DNA of 26,607 nucleotides from Pseudomonadota bacterium (GTDB lineage Bacteria; Pseudomonadota; Alphaproteobacteria; Reyranellales; Reyranellaceae), in NCBI GenBank assembly GCA_023416135.1, contig JAEZIF010000151.1, positions 1-26,607 of the forward strand, written 5' to 3'. Made by a program: the position numbers and the translations under genes. Below the pieces are notes generated by a model. It saw only the letters and a list, made by a program, of their open reading frames with translations, was not told the DNA's origin and did not search any database. Below, in pieces: positions 7,038 through 16,167 of this stretch (the first letter of the stretch is position 1; every line of letters begins with the position of its first letter).

Positions 7038-7876
7038 GCCGCCTTGCCGGCGTCGCTGCCATGGCGCTGGCGGCGGCGGCGCACCCAGGCGAAGGAAACC
7101 AGCGCCAGGCCGATCACCAGGAACGACACGCCCGTCGTCACGGTGCCGAGCGCATAGAGCACCGGCGTGGTGACGTTGGTGGTCATGCCGTAGATTTCCA
7201 GCGGCAGGGTATTGAAGGTGCCTGACGTGTAGAGGCTCCGCGCGAACTCGTCGTAGCTCAGCGTAAAGCCGAACAGGCCGACGCCGATCAGGCTCGGCAG
7301 CAGGATCGGCAGGACGACGAAGCGGATCGTCTGCCACGAGGTGGCGCCGAGGTCGCGGGCCGCCTCCTCGTAGCGCCGGTCGAAGCGGTTGAAGACGGCG
7401 AACATGATCAAGAGCCCGAACGGCAGGGTCCAGGTCAGGTGCGCGCCGAAGGCCGAGCTGTACCAGGCGGCGTCCCATCCCAGCACGCGATAAAGCAGGC
7501 CGATGCCCAGGCTGATCAGGATCGAGGGCACGATCAGGCTGGCGATGGCGAGATAGAAGATGAGGGCCGATCCCTTGAAGCGGCTGCGGAAGGCGAGGCC
7601 GGCCGAGAACGAAGCGGCGACCGTCACCAGCATGACGGCCACGCCCAGGATCATCGAGCGCTGCAGGGAGCCCGCGAAGTCGCCGACCATCTGCTTCTCG
7701 AACAGGTTCTTGAACCAGTGCACCGACACGCCGTTCATCGGGAAGGTGAGCCCGCCCGACGGCCCCTGGAACGACAGGACCAGGATGGTGAGGGTGGGCC
7801 CGTAGAGGAAGAGCACGAACAGGCCGAAGAAGCCGGCCAGCAGCCAGTAGCCAGGACCGCGACGGCGCCCGATCAC
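7034..7876 (-). CDS. ABC transporter permease, PotC-like
   Basis: This is a 280-residue inner-membrane permease of the binding-protein-dependent type used by spermidine/putrescine-like importers. About six hydrophobic segments are visible (near residues 10-34, 72-95, 103-129, 144-163, 188-206, 240-264). The cytoplasmic EAA loop, EEAARDLGATSWQTIRFVVL (170-189), contacts the ATPase. It starts with GTG, preceded by AAGGAG in the end of the previous gene, with a 1-nt gap; its stop overlaps the amidohydrolase start. It should pair with the permease at 7878-8732. Polyamine transport is not implied, since this subfamily carries diverse cationic or small organic substrates. Confidence 0.9.
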   Translation of the reverse strand: MIGRRRGPGYWLLAGFFGLFVLFLYGPTLTILVLSFQGPSGGLTFPMNGVSVHWFKNLFEKQMVGDFAGSLQRSMILGVAVMLVTVAASFSAGLAFRSRFKGSALIFYLAIASLIVPSILISLGIGLLYRVLGWDAAWYSSAFGAHLTWTLPFGLLIMFAVFNRFDRRYEEAARDLGATSWQTIRFVVLPILLPSLIGVGLFGFTLSYDEFARSLYTSGTFNTLPLEIYGMTTNVTTPVLYALGTVTTGVSFLVIGLALVSFAWVRRRRQRHGSDAGKAA

Positions 7877-7877
7877 C

Positions 7878-8732
7878 TCACAGCTCCTTGCGGATGTCGA
7901 CCAGCCGCATCATGGCGGCCACGGTGAACAGCACGAGCAGCAGCAGGACCACGGCGTTGGCCGCGGCCGCGGGATACTGCAGGAGCGACATGGCATTCAT
8001 CATCATCAGCGACACCGAGGCGCTCTGCCCGCCGCTCATCATGCGCACGGTGACGAAGTCGCCCATGACGATGGTGACGATGAAGATCGAGCCGATGGCG
8101 ATACCGGGCTTGCACAGCGGCACGATGACCGTCCACAGCGTCTGCCAGCTCGAGGCGCCGGCATCGCGCGCCGCCTCGAGCAGGCTGCGGTCGATGCGCA
8201 TCATGGAGTTGAAGATCGGCACCACCATGAAGAGCGTGTAGAGGTGCACAAAGGTGAGCACGACGGCGAAGTTGGAGAACAGCAGGAATTCCAGCGGCTC
8301 CCTGATCAGGCCGAGTTCCATCAAGGTCATGTTGGCGAGCCCGTTGCGCCCCAGGAACGGGATCCACGAGATCATGCGGATCACGTTGGAGGTCCAGAAC
8401 GGGATGGTGCAGACCAGGAACAGCACCATCTGCCAGGTCGTCGAGCGCACCTCGAAGGCGAGGAAGTAGGCCACGGTGAAGCCGATCACCAGGGTGATCC
8501 CCCAGGTGATGACGGCGAACTGGATGGTCTGCAGGTAGGTCGCCCAGGTGACCGGCGAGAGCAGCAGCTCTTCGTAGTTCTGCAGCAGGAAGGCCGGGAT
8601 GATCTGGGTCGTGTTGTAGTCGAAGAAGCTCACCACGATGATGGTGGCGATCGGCACGACCAGGAACAGCAGGAAGATCAGCGCCAGCGGCGCCACCTGC
8701 AGATAGGTCACCCAGGTGGAGACACGTTTCAT
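7878..8732 (-). CDS. ABC transporter permease, PotB-like
   Basis: This 284-residue permease has about six membrane segments, starting with VAPLALIFLLFLVVPIATII (13-32) and ending with ANAVVLLLLVLFTVAAMMRL. The EAA loop reads LEAARDAGASSWQTLWTVIV (185-204). The ATG at 8732 has only a weak purine-rich stretch (GAAGAAAAG) well upstream, so translation may be modest compared with the binding protein before it. It lies 79 nt downstream of the binding-protein gene, with a strong hairpin in the gap, and 1 nt before the second permease. Confidence 0.9.
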   Translation of the reverse strand: MKRVSTWVTYLQVAPLALIFLLFLVVPIATIIVVSFFDYNTTQIIPAFLLQNYEELLLSPVTWATYLQTIQFAVITWGITLVIGFTVAYFLAFEVRSTTWQMVLFLVCTIPFWTSNVIRMISWIPFLGRNGLANMTLMELGLIREPLEFLLFSNFAVVLTFVHLYTLFMVVPIFNSMMRIDRSLLEAARDAGASSWQTLWTVIVPLCKPGIAIGSIFIVTIVMGDFVTVRMMSGGQSASVSLMMMNAMSLLQYPAAAANAVVLLLLVLFTVAAMMRLVDIRKEL

Positions 8733-8761
8733 TGGGTCAGCGAAGAATCACTTTTCTTCAA

Positions 8762-8791
8762 GCTCCTCTCCCCCTGGCGGGGGAGAGGAGC
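8762..8791 (-). terminator. Strong intra-operon hairpin after the binding-protein gene
   Basis: A perfect 13-bp stem, GCTCCTCTCCCCC (8762-8774) and GGGGGAGAGGAGC (8779-8791), with a TGGC loop lies between the binding-protein stop and the permease start. There is no T-run. In ABC operons such stems commonly protect the binding-protein mRNA end or attenuate read-through, giving more binding protein than permease. It may also belong to a dispersed C/G-rich repeat family of alphaproteobacteria. Confidence 0.6.
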
Positions 8792-8811
8792 ATGAGATGA
8801 GGCATGAAGGC

Positions 8812-10095
8812 CTACGCCGCGATGAACGAGTTCCACTTCTGGACCATGTAGCGGTCCTCATCCATGACCGCGTTCCAGCAGGCGACGGCGCCCATGCGCT
8901 CGTAGAACGAGCCGCCGTCGCGCACGGCGCCGGCCTTCTCGACCACCTGGCCCTGCGGGTTCTTGATGTCGCCCTTGGCGGGCTTGCCTTCCATCCAGAA
9001 GCCCCACTCGTCCTCGCTCATGTTGGCCTTGGCGGTGTCGAGAACCGCCGAGTAGTAGCCCTGGCGGTTGAGGAACGCGCCGACCCAGCCGGAAAGGTAC
9101 CAGTTGATGTAGTCGTAGGCTGCGTCGAGCTGCGCGCCCTGCAGATGCTTGGCGAGCGCGAGACCGCCGCCCCAGGCGCGGTAGCCTTCCTTGAGCGGCT
9201 GGTAGGTGCAGGGAATGCCCTTGCCGCGCACCGCCGAGACGGCAGGCGACCACATCGACTGGATGACGACCTCGCCCGAGGCCATCAGGTTCACCGATTC
9301 GTCGAAAGTCTTCCAGAAGGCGCGGAACTGGCCATCCTTCTTGGTCTTGATCAGGAACTCGATGGTCTTGTCGATCTCCGCCTTGGTCATGTTGCCCTTG
9401 TCGCCGTATTTCAGGATGCCGGCGGACTCGCAGATCATCGCGGCATCCATGATGCCGATCGACGGGATGTTGAGGATCGAGGTCTTGCCCTTGAACTTCG
9501 GATCGAGGATGTCCTTCCAGTTCTCGATCTTGCGGCCGACCAGGTCCGGGCGGATGCCGAGCGTGTCGGCATTGTAGATGGTCGGGATCATGGTGAACCA
9601 CTCGGTCTGACCCTTGGCGAACTTGGCTGAGCCTGCGCCCTCGACGAAGCTCACCGTGTTGGGCGCCGTGCCCTGGGCGATCACCGAATCGGGCTTGAGC
9701 TTGCCCGAGGTGAAGATCGGCACGATCTTGTCGAAGTACTTGATCTTCTTGACGTTCATCGCCTGGAGGTTGCCGCCCGGGAAGACCTTCTTGCACATCC
9801 AATACTCGATATCGCCGATATCGAAGGAATTGGGCTGGGTCACGACGCGCTGGACGACGGCGTCGGAGTCGAGCGCCGTCATCTGCAGCGTGATGCCGAG
9901 GTCGGCCTTGCACTTCTCGGCGATCTCGTTGATCGCCGACACGCCGGTGCCGCACTGGCGCAGCACGATGTTCTTGTTGTTCTGCGCCCAGATCGTCGGG
10001 AAGCCGGTGACGGCTCCGCTGCCCAGGGCCGCGCCCGCGACACCCGCGGCGCCCTTCAAGACACCGCGGCGTCCAAATTTCCGGTTAGAAGCCAT
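8812..10095 (-). CDS. ABC transporter substrate-binding protein, PotD-like, Tat signal
   Basis: This 427-residue extracellular solute-binding protein is of the spermidine/putrescine-like group. The N-terminus carries a twin-arginine signal: GRRGVLKG (8-15), a moderately hydrophobic Ala/Gly stretch, then FPTIWAQ with probable cleavage near residue 38. The mature part has typical features such as a C-terminal AAYDYINWYLSGWVGAFLNR segment, and YWMCKKVFPGGNL may line the cleft. The ATG at 10095 is preceded by AGAGGAAC. Tat export suggests that it folds in the cytoplasm. It lies 52 nt after the ATPase gene and before the permeases. The ligand is not readable; the operon context suggests a cyclic ureide, imide or related nitrogen compound. 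Confidence 0.9.
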   Translation of the reverse strand: MASNRKFGRRGVLKGAAGVAGAALGSGAVTGFPTIWAQNNKNIVLRQCGTGVSAINEIAEKCKADLGITLQMTALDSDAVVQRVVTQPNSFDIGDIEYWMCKKVFPGGNLQAMNVKKIKYFDKIVPIFTSGKLKPDSVIAQGTAPNTVSFVEGAGSAKFAKGQTEWFTMIPTIYNADTLGIRPDLVGRKIENWKDILDPKFKGKTSILNIPSIGIMDAAMICESAGILKYGDKGNMTKAEIDKTIEFLIKTKKDGQFRAFWKTFDESVNLMASGEVVIQSMWSPAVSAVRGKGIPCTYQPLKEGYRAWGGGLALAKHLQGAQLDAAYDYINWYLSGWVGAFLNRQGYYSAVLDTAKANMSEDEWGFWMEGKPAKGDIKNPQGQVVEKAGAVRDGGSFYERMGAVACWNAVMDEDRYMVQKWNSFIAA

Positions 10096-10147
10096 CTTGA
10101 CGTTCCTCTATCAAGCTATCGACGGCTCGGGGCCGCCTCCCACACCA

Positions 10148-11164
<1,017 letters not shown>

Positions 11165-11190
11165 CGTGCCCCCAGGAAGCAAGGCCCATG

Positions 11191-11227
11191 CCAGTACTGT
11201 AAAATAACTGGAGGTCCCCGCTCCAGT
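11191..11227. promoter_or_regulatory. Repeated CCAGT/ACTGG operator candidate in divergent promoter region
   Basis: In the 151-nt region between the ABC operon and hyuA, CCAGT (11191), ACTGG (11207) and CCAGT (11223) alternate at exact 16-nt spacing. The second and third form the perfect repeat ACTGGAG (11207-11213) and CTCCAGT (11221-11227), and CAGTACTG (11192-11199) is itself palindromic. The phasing of about 1.5 helical turns and the location suggest a regulator site controlling both divergent operons. No regulator gene is adjacent. Confidence 0.4.
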
Positions 11228-11315
11228 AAGACGCGCCCCCGGCGATGGGCTAGTCTTCGTCCTTGGCACGGGTCCTGCTGTCCGTGCGGCAACGGGTTTC
11301 GAGGGAGTGAAGCGT

Positions 11316-13388
11316 ATGCGGCTGATCGGCGTCGACGTGGGCGGCACCTTCACGGATCTGGTCTATGCCGACACCGAGGCCGGCGAGACCGCTGTCCACA
11401 AGGTGTCCACAACCCAGGACGATCCTTCGCGCGGCGTCGTCGCGGGCCTCATGGCGCTTTGCGACAAGTACGGCATCCCGCGCGAGACCATCGACGTGGT
11501 GTTCCACGGCACCACCATCGCCACCAACGCCATCCTCGAGCACGACGGCGCCGTCACCGGCATGATCACGACCGGCGGCTATCGAGACATCCTGCATATC
11601 GGCCGCCATCAGCGGCCGCAGCACTACTCGATCATGCAGGACATCCCCTGGCAGGACCGGCCCCTGGTGAAGCGCCGCCATCGCAAGACGGTGACCGAGC
11701 GGCTGGTGCCGCCCAAAGGCGAGGTGCTGGAGCCGCTCGACGAGGCAGGCGTCCGGCAAGCCGTGCGGGAGCTGAAGGAGGCGGGCGTCCAGGCGATCGC
11801 CGTCTGTTTCCTGTTCTCCTACCTCGACCCCGCGCACGAGGGGCGGGCGCTCGCGATCGTGCGCGAGGAGTACCCGGAGTGCTTCGTCACGACCTCCTCG
11901 TCGGTGTCGCCGCAGTTCCGCGAGTTCGAGCGCTTCACCACGACGGCGATGAACGCCTTCGTCGGCCCCAAGGTGCGCAACTACGTGACGCGCCTGGAAT
12001 CTGAAATCGGCGCCTCGGGCTTCAAGGCCGACCTGCGCATCATGGCCTCCAACGGCGGCGTGGCCACGCCCGGCATGGTGGCCGAGCGCCCTGTCCTCAC
12101 CCTGCTCTCGGGCCCGGCGGCCGGTGTGATCGGCGGCGACTGGGCGGGCGGGCTGTCGGGGCAGCGCAACCTCATCACCTTCGATGTCGGCGGCACCTCG
12201 GCCGATATCGGCATCGTCACGCAGGGCGGCTTCGGCGAGGCGACGGCGCGCGACACTTGGATCGCCGGTTTCCCCGTGCTGGTGCCCATGATCGACGTGC
12301 ACACGATCGGAGCCGGCGGCGGCTCGATCGCTTATGTCGACCAGGCCGGCGCCTTCAAGGGCGGGCCACGCTCGGCCGGCGCCGCGCCGGGACCCGCCGC
12401 ATACGGCCGCGGCGGCACCAGAGCCACCGTGACCGACGCCAACGTCGTGCTGGGCCGCCTCGACCGCGGTAACTTCCTGGGCGGCAGCATGCCGCTCGAC
12501 GAGGTGGCGGCGCGGCGCGTGATCGGCGAGCTGGCGCGCGAGCTTGGGCTCACCGACCGCGAGGCGGCCGAGGGCGTGATCACCGTGATCAACGCCAACA
12601 TGGCCAACGCCATCCGCTCGCGCACCGTCCAGAAAGGCATCGATCCGCGCAACTACGCCCTGGTCGCGTTCGGTGGCGCAGGGCCGCTGCATGGCGCCGA
12701 AGTGGCCGACATGCTGGGTATCCCCGAGGTGATCGTGCCGCCCCATCCCGGCATCACGTCGGCCGTCGGACTGCTGATCAGCGACCTGCGCTACGATGCC
12801 ATCCGCACCTCGTTCCAGGTCTCCGGTGCGGCCGACCTCGCGCGAATCAACGCCGACTTCGCGGCCATGGAGAAGGAGCTGGCCGAACGCTTCACCGCCG
12901 ACGGCATTGACCTCGAGAACGTCGCCTTCGAGCGCCGCGGCGACCTGCGCTATGTCGGTCAGGGCTATGAGCTCAAGGTGCCGATCCCGGACGGCACGGT
13001 CGACGCCGAGGTGCTGGCCAAGGTCTTCGAGACTTTCCATGAGGTGCATCGCCGCGAATACGGTCATCACTTCTCCGACTCGGGCATCGAGATCGTGAAC
13101 CTGCGCCTGGTCGGCGCGGCCAGCGCCGCCACCATCGCCAGGCCTGCGGTCGGCAAGGCGAAGTCGGTCGACGCGGCGCGGGTGCGCCAGGGCACAGGCA
13201 CCTTCCGCGTCGACGGCAAGCTCGCCGACTACACCACCGACTTCTACCGCCGCGACCTGCTGCCGGTCGGCGAACGCATCGCCGGCCCCGCCATCGTCCT
13301 GCAGATGGATTCGACCACGGTCGTTCCGCCGCTGCACAGCTTCGAGGCCGATGCGGCGGGCAACCTGATCATTCGGAGAAACTCATGA
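11316..13388 (+). CDS. hyuA: Hydantoinase/oxoprolinase subunit A
   Basis: This 690-residue protein belongs to the HyuA family (ATP-dependent N-methylhydantoinase, 5-oxoprolinase, acetone/acetophenone carboxylase and caprolactamase subunits). Landmarks are the N-terminal phosphate-binding GVDVGGTFTDLVYAD (from residue 5), the second ASKHA-type loop ITFDVGGTSADIGIV, and VHTIGAGGGSIAYVD followed by SAGAAPGPAAYGRGG. I choose the ATG at 11316 because GAGGGAG sits 8 nt before it; a GTG at 11307 lies within that ribosome-binding site. HyuA normally binds ATP and works with HyuB to hydrolyse or carboxylate a cyclic or carbonyl substrate. The stop overlaps the hyuB start by ATGA, implying coupled translation. 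It is divergent from the importer operon, which suggests a shared substrate. Confidence 0.92.
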   Translation: MRLIGVDVGGTFTDLVYADTEAGETAVHKVSTTQDDPSRGVVAGLMALCDKYGIPRETIDVVFHGTTIATNAILEHDGAVTGMITTGGYRDILHIGRHQRPQHYSIMQDIPWQDRPLVKRRHRKTVTERLVPPKGEVLEPLDEAGVRQAVRELKEAGVQAIAVCFLFSYLDPAHEGRALAIVREEYPECFVTTSSSVSPQFREFERFTTTAMNAFVGPKVRNYVTRLESEIGASGFKADLRIMASNGGVATPGMVAERPVLTLLSGPAAGVIGGDWAGGLSGQRNLITFDVGGTSADIGIVTQGGFGEATARDTWIAGFPVLVPMIDVHTIGAGGGSIAYVDQAGAFKGGPRSAGAAPGPAAYGRGGTRATVTDANVVLGRLDRGNFLGGSMPLDEVAARRVIGELARELGLTDREAAEGVITVINANMANAIRSRTVQKGIDPRNYALVAFGGAGPLHGAEVADMLGIPEVIVPPHPGITSAVGLLISDLRYDAIRTSFQVSGAADLARINADFAAMEKELAERFTADGIDLENVAFERRGDLRYVGQGYELKVPIPDGTVDAEVLAKVFETFHEVHRREYGHHFSDSGIEIVNLRLVGAASAATIARPAVGKAKSVDAARVRQGTGTFRVDGKLADYTTDFYRRDLLPVGERIAGPAIVLQMDSTTVVPPLHSFEADAAGNLIIRRNS

Positions 13389-15184
13389 GCACCTCCCCTC
13401 TCCGCCAGCCCATCCCCAAGCCCGACCGCATCGACCCGATCACCACCTCGGTGATCCAGGGTGCGCTCGAGAACATCGCCGTCGAGATGGGTTACAAACT
13501 CATGCGCATGAGCTACTCCTCGATCATCCGCGAGTCGGAGGATTTCGGGGCGGCCCTGGTCGATGCCGAAGGACGCGGGCTCGCCGAGTCTGCTCAGTCC
13601 ACGCCGCTGCAGTCCGGACCCATTCCCGGCTACGTCCGCGGCGTCCTGAAGATCCTGGCCGAGCGCGGCGATCAGTTCCGGCCGGGCGACGTGGTCATGC
13701 ACAACGACGCCTATTCCGGCGCCAGCCACGGCCCCGACGTCGCCTTCATCGTGCCGGTGTTCGTCCACGGCAAGCTCATCGGCTTTGCCGCCACCACCGC
13801 GCACCATCTCGACATCGGCGCCCTGTCGCCGGGCTCGTGCGGCATCGTCGAGGCGATCGATGCCTATGCCGAGGGCCTGCAGTTCAAGGCGATCAAGGTC
13901 TACGACCGCGGTGTGAAGAACGAGATGGTCTGGCAGATCGTGCGCGACAACATTCGCGCCTCCGATCTCGTGGTCGGCGACATGGGCGCCCAGGTCGCCG
14001 CTGCGCGCATCGGCGCCGAGCGCATGGCCGAGCTGGTCGAACGCTATGGGCTGGAAACCTTCGATCTCGCCTGCACCGCCCTGATGGACCACGCCGAGCG
14101 GCTGATGCGCCAGGCGATTGCCAGGCTGCCCGACGGCGTCTACCGCGCCGAAACCGCCATCGACGGCTATCTCGACAGCGATGATCCTGCCAAGAAGGAG
14201 CTGCCGATCGTCGTCACCATCACCAAGAAGGACGATTCGCTGGTTGTCGACCTCACCGGCACCGCGCCGCAGGTGCCCGACCGGCCGATCAACATGCCGC
14301 TCGAAGGCACGGCGGACATCGCGATCTGGCTCACCATCCGCTCGGTGCTCCTGGACACGGCAGTGCACGGCCACATTCCGGTGAACGCCGGACTCATCCG
14401 GCCGATCACCATCGTGGCGCCCAAGGGATGCCTCGCCAACCCGGCCTTCCCCGCACCGACGATCGCCCGCTTCTGCCCCGGCAATCAGCTCGCCGACACG
14501 GTGATGAAGGCATTGTCGGCGGCCATGCCGGGCAACGTCTCGGCCGGCATCGGCAACCTCAAGGTCATCGCCTTCTCAGGGCTGAAGGACGAGACGCACT
14601 GGGTGCACATGGAGATCTTCGAAGGCTCCTACGGCGGCCGCCAGGGCAAGGACGGCATGGATGCCGTCGACACGCTCTACGCCAACACGCGCAACAACCC
14701 GATCGAGGACATCGAGACCCACCTGCCCTTGCGCGTGCTGCGCTACGAGCTGCGCGAGGACGTGGCCGGCCCCGGCAAATGGCGGGGCGGCCTGGGATCG
14801 GTGCGCGAATTCACGTTCCTGAGCGACGGCGGCGCCTCGGTCGAAGGCGAAGGCCATCGCTACAGGCCGTGGGGCTTCCTGGGCGGAGGCGACGGCATGC
14901 CGGCCAAGCTCGACCTCTTCGTGCCCGGCGGCAACGACGCCAGAGCGCTGCCGTCCAAGGTGCCCTACATGGCCATCGGCAAGGATGGCCGCTTCGTCTG
15001 CTACGGCCCGGCCGGCGGCGGCTACGGCAATCCGCTGGAGCGCGATCCCGCGAAGGTCGCCGACGACGTGCTGGACGGCGTGATCTCGGTCGAGACCGCG
15101 CTCAAGGACTACGGCGTTGTCGTCTCGGCCAAGGGGGCGGTGGACCAGGCCGCGACGGCGAAGCACCGCGCAGCGCGAGCCTGA
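13385..15184 (+). CDS. hyuB: Hydantoinase/oxoprolinase subunit B
   Basis: This 599-residue protein of the HyuB family has normal length. Typical segments are DPITTSVIQGALENIAVEMG (N-terminus), SSIIRESEDFGAALVDAEGR, GDVVMHNDAYSGASHGPDVA near residue 101 with probable metal-binding residues, and GGLGSVREF with GPAGGGYGNPLERDP at the C-terminus. It should form a complex with HyuA and provide the hydrolytic half of the ATP-dependent ring opening. No gamma-type acetone/acetophenone carboxylase subunit follows, so hydantoinase, oxoprolinase or lactamase activity is more likely than carboxylation. The gene converges on the peptidoglycan-binding gene, with 10 nt between the two ends. Confidence 0.92.
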   Translation: MSTSPLRQPIPKPDRIDPITTSVIQGALENIAVEMGYKLMRMSYSSIIRESEDFGAALVDAEGRGLAESAQSTPLQSGPIPGYVRGVLKILAERGDQFRPGDVVMHNDAYSGASHGPDVAFIVPVFVHGKLIGFAATTAHHLDIGALSPGSCGIVEAIDAYAEGLQFKAIKVYDRGVKNEMVWQIVRDNIRASDLVVGDMGAQVAAARIGAERMAELVERYGLETFDLACTALMDHAERLMRQAIARLPDGVYRAETAIDGYLDSDDPAKKELPIVVTITKKDDSLVVDLTGTAPQVPDRPINMPLEGTADIAIWLTIRSVLLDTAVHGHIPVNAGLIRPITIVAPKGCLANPAFPAPTIARFCPGNQLADTVMKALSAAMPGNVSAGIGNLKVIAFSGLKDETHWVHMEIFEGSYGGRQGKDGMDAVDTLYANTRNNPIEDIETHLPLRVLRYELREDVAGPGKWRGGLGSVREFTFLSDGGASVEGEGHRYRPWGFLGGGDGMPAKLDLFVPGGNDARALPSKVPYMAIGKDGRFVCYGPAGGGYGNPLERDPAKVADDVLDGVISVETALKDYGVVVSAKGAVDQAATAKHRAARA

Positions 15185-15194
15185 TCCTCCGAAA

Positions 15195-15641
15195 TCAGCT
15201 CGCTCCGCCTTCGTTCTCCAGCGCATTGACCACGGCCCAGGTCTTCGGACCGACGACGCCGTCGACCGCGAGATTCGCCTGCTGCTGAAGCTGCTTCACG
15301 GCCGCCTCGGTCTTGGGGCTGAACCGGCCGTCGACGCCTCCGGTATCGAAGCCGACCGCGGTCATGCGGCTCTGCAGCCGGCGTACCGGCAATCCGCTGG
15401 AGCCGACCCGCAACACGGGCTCGCTCTGGTCGGCCTCATCGATGTTGATCCAGGTCACGCGGCCGACGATCCCGTCGACGGCGATTTCCCGGGCCGTTTG
15501 AAAGGCTTTGACCGCACTCGTGGTCCTTGCGCCGAAGACGCCATCGATCGGGCCGGGATCATGTCCCAGGGCCTTGAGGGCCTGCTGGAGGTCACGGACA
15601 TCGGGGCCGCTCGCCCCCTGCTTCAAGACCGGCTCAGCCAT
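15195..15641 (-). CDS. Tandem peptidoglycan-binding domain protein
   Basis: This 148-residue protein consists almost only of two PG_binding_1 repeats. Repeat 1 (about 9-65) has GPDVRDLQQALKALG, DGVFGARTTSAVKAFQ and VDGIVGRVTW. Repeat 2 (about 80-140) has GLPVRRLQSRMTAVG, DGRFSPKTEAAVKQLQ and VDGVVGPKTW. No signal peptide, membrane segment or catalytic domain is present, which is unusual for a wall-binding protein. It may be secreted by another route or act as an accessory module. It lies 27 nt downstream of a decayed paralogue on the same strand, pointing to a tandem duplication. Confidence 0.85.
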   Translation of the reverse strand: MAEPVLKQGASGPDVRDLQQALKALGHDPGPIDGVFGARTTSAVKAFQTAREIAVDGIVGRVTWINIDEADQSEPVLRVGSSGLPVRRLQSRMTAVGFDTGGVDGRFSPKTEAAVKQLQQQANLAVDGVVGPKTWAVVNALENEGGAS

Positions 15642-15668
15642 ATATTTGCCTCCACGAAGATCCTGTCG

Positions 15669-16075
15669 TTACACCGTCGTCAGTCCGGCGAGCGACGCGG
15701 GGGTCGCACCGGCCGCACCCGCCGGCACCCACCAGGTGCGAGAGGCGACCACACCGTCAGTCGCCAGCGCGTGCTGCGCCTGGTAGGCCTTCACCGCCGC
15801 CTCGGTGCGCGGCCCCGAAATCACCGTCGGCCGCTCCCGGAGCGGTCGCCGAGCCCGGCCCGCCGAACTTGCTCAGGCCCTTCTGCAGGCCGGTGACGGC
15901 GTTGCCTTTCGAGCCGCGTTTCAGGATGGGCGTGTCTGGATCCGCGGGCATGCGCTGGGCCGAACTCGCCGTCGAGTTGATCGAATCCGAGCGACTTCAT
16001 CATCACGATGGTCGTCTGAACGCGCTGAACGTCGCGTCCGCGCGCACCGACAGCAAGCCGCGGGCCACTGTCCAT
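15669..16075 (-). pseudogene. Frameshifted tandem peptidoglycan-binding domain gene
   Basis: The gene starts at ATG 16075 with a good GGAGGA upstream and reads RLAVGARGRDVQRVQTTIVM ... DGEFGP, the first half of a PG_binding_1 repeat. Near 15950-15960 the rest of repeat 1 is missing and homology resumes in another frame (ADPDTPILKRGSKGNAVTGL ... DGDFG). One extra base in the CCCC run at 15813-15816 shifts it again to PRTEAAVKAYQAQHALATDG VVASRTW and a TAA at 15669. Removing that base restores a complete second repeat. Two lesions, one a deletion, make a pseudogene more likely than programmed frameshifting or sequencing error alone. It is a paralogue of the adjacent intact gene. Confidence 0.75.
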
Positions 16076-16167
16076 GGCTGTCCTCCAGCAGAACGTCGCC
16101 ACCATAAAGCAGTGCCCGCACGGCGAATGTGACTCTCGCCACGTCGGCGGATGCGGCACGTGAAGTC

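Noticed and set aside
7037..7478. Long N-terminal extension of the amidohydrolase frame
   Set aside because: It lies out of frame within the PotC-like permease gene and is Arg/Pro-rich; the true start overlaps the permease stop as ATGA.
11250..13337. Very long minus-strand open frame (695 codons) opposite hyuA
   Set aside because: It is the antisense shadow of a clear hyuA gene; the composition is low-complexity (His/Arg/Asp/Gly-rich) with no family similarity, as expected from GC-rich third-position bias.
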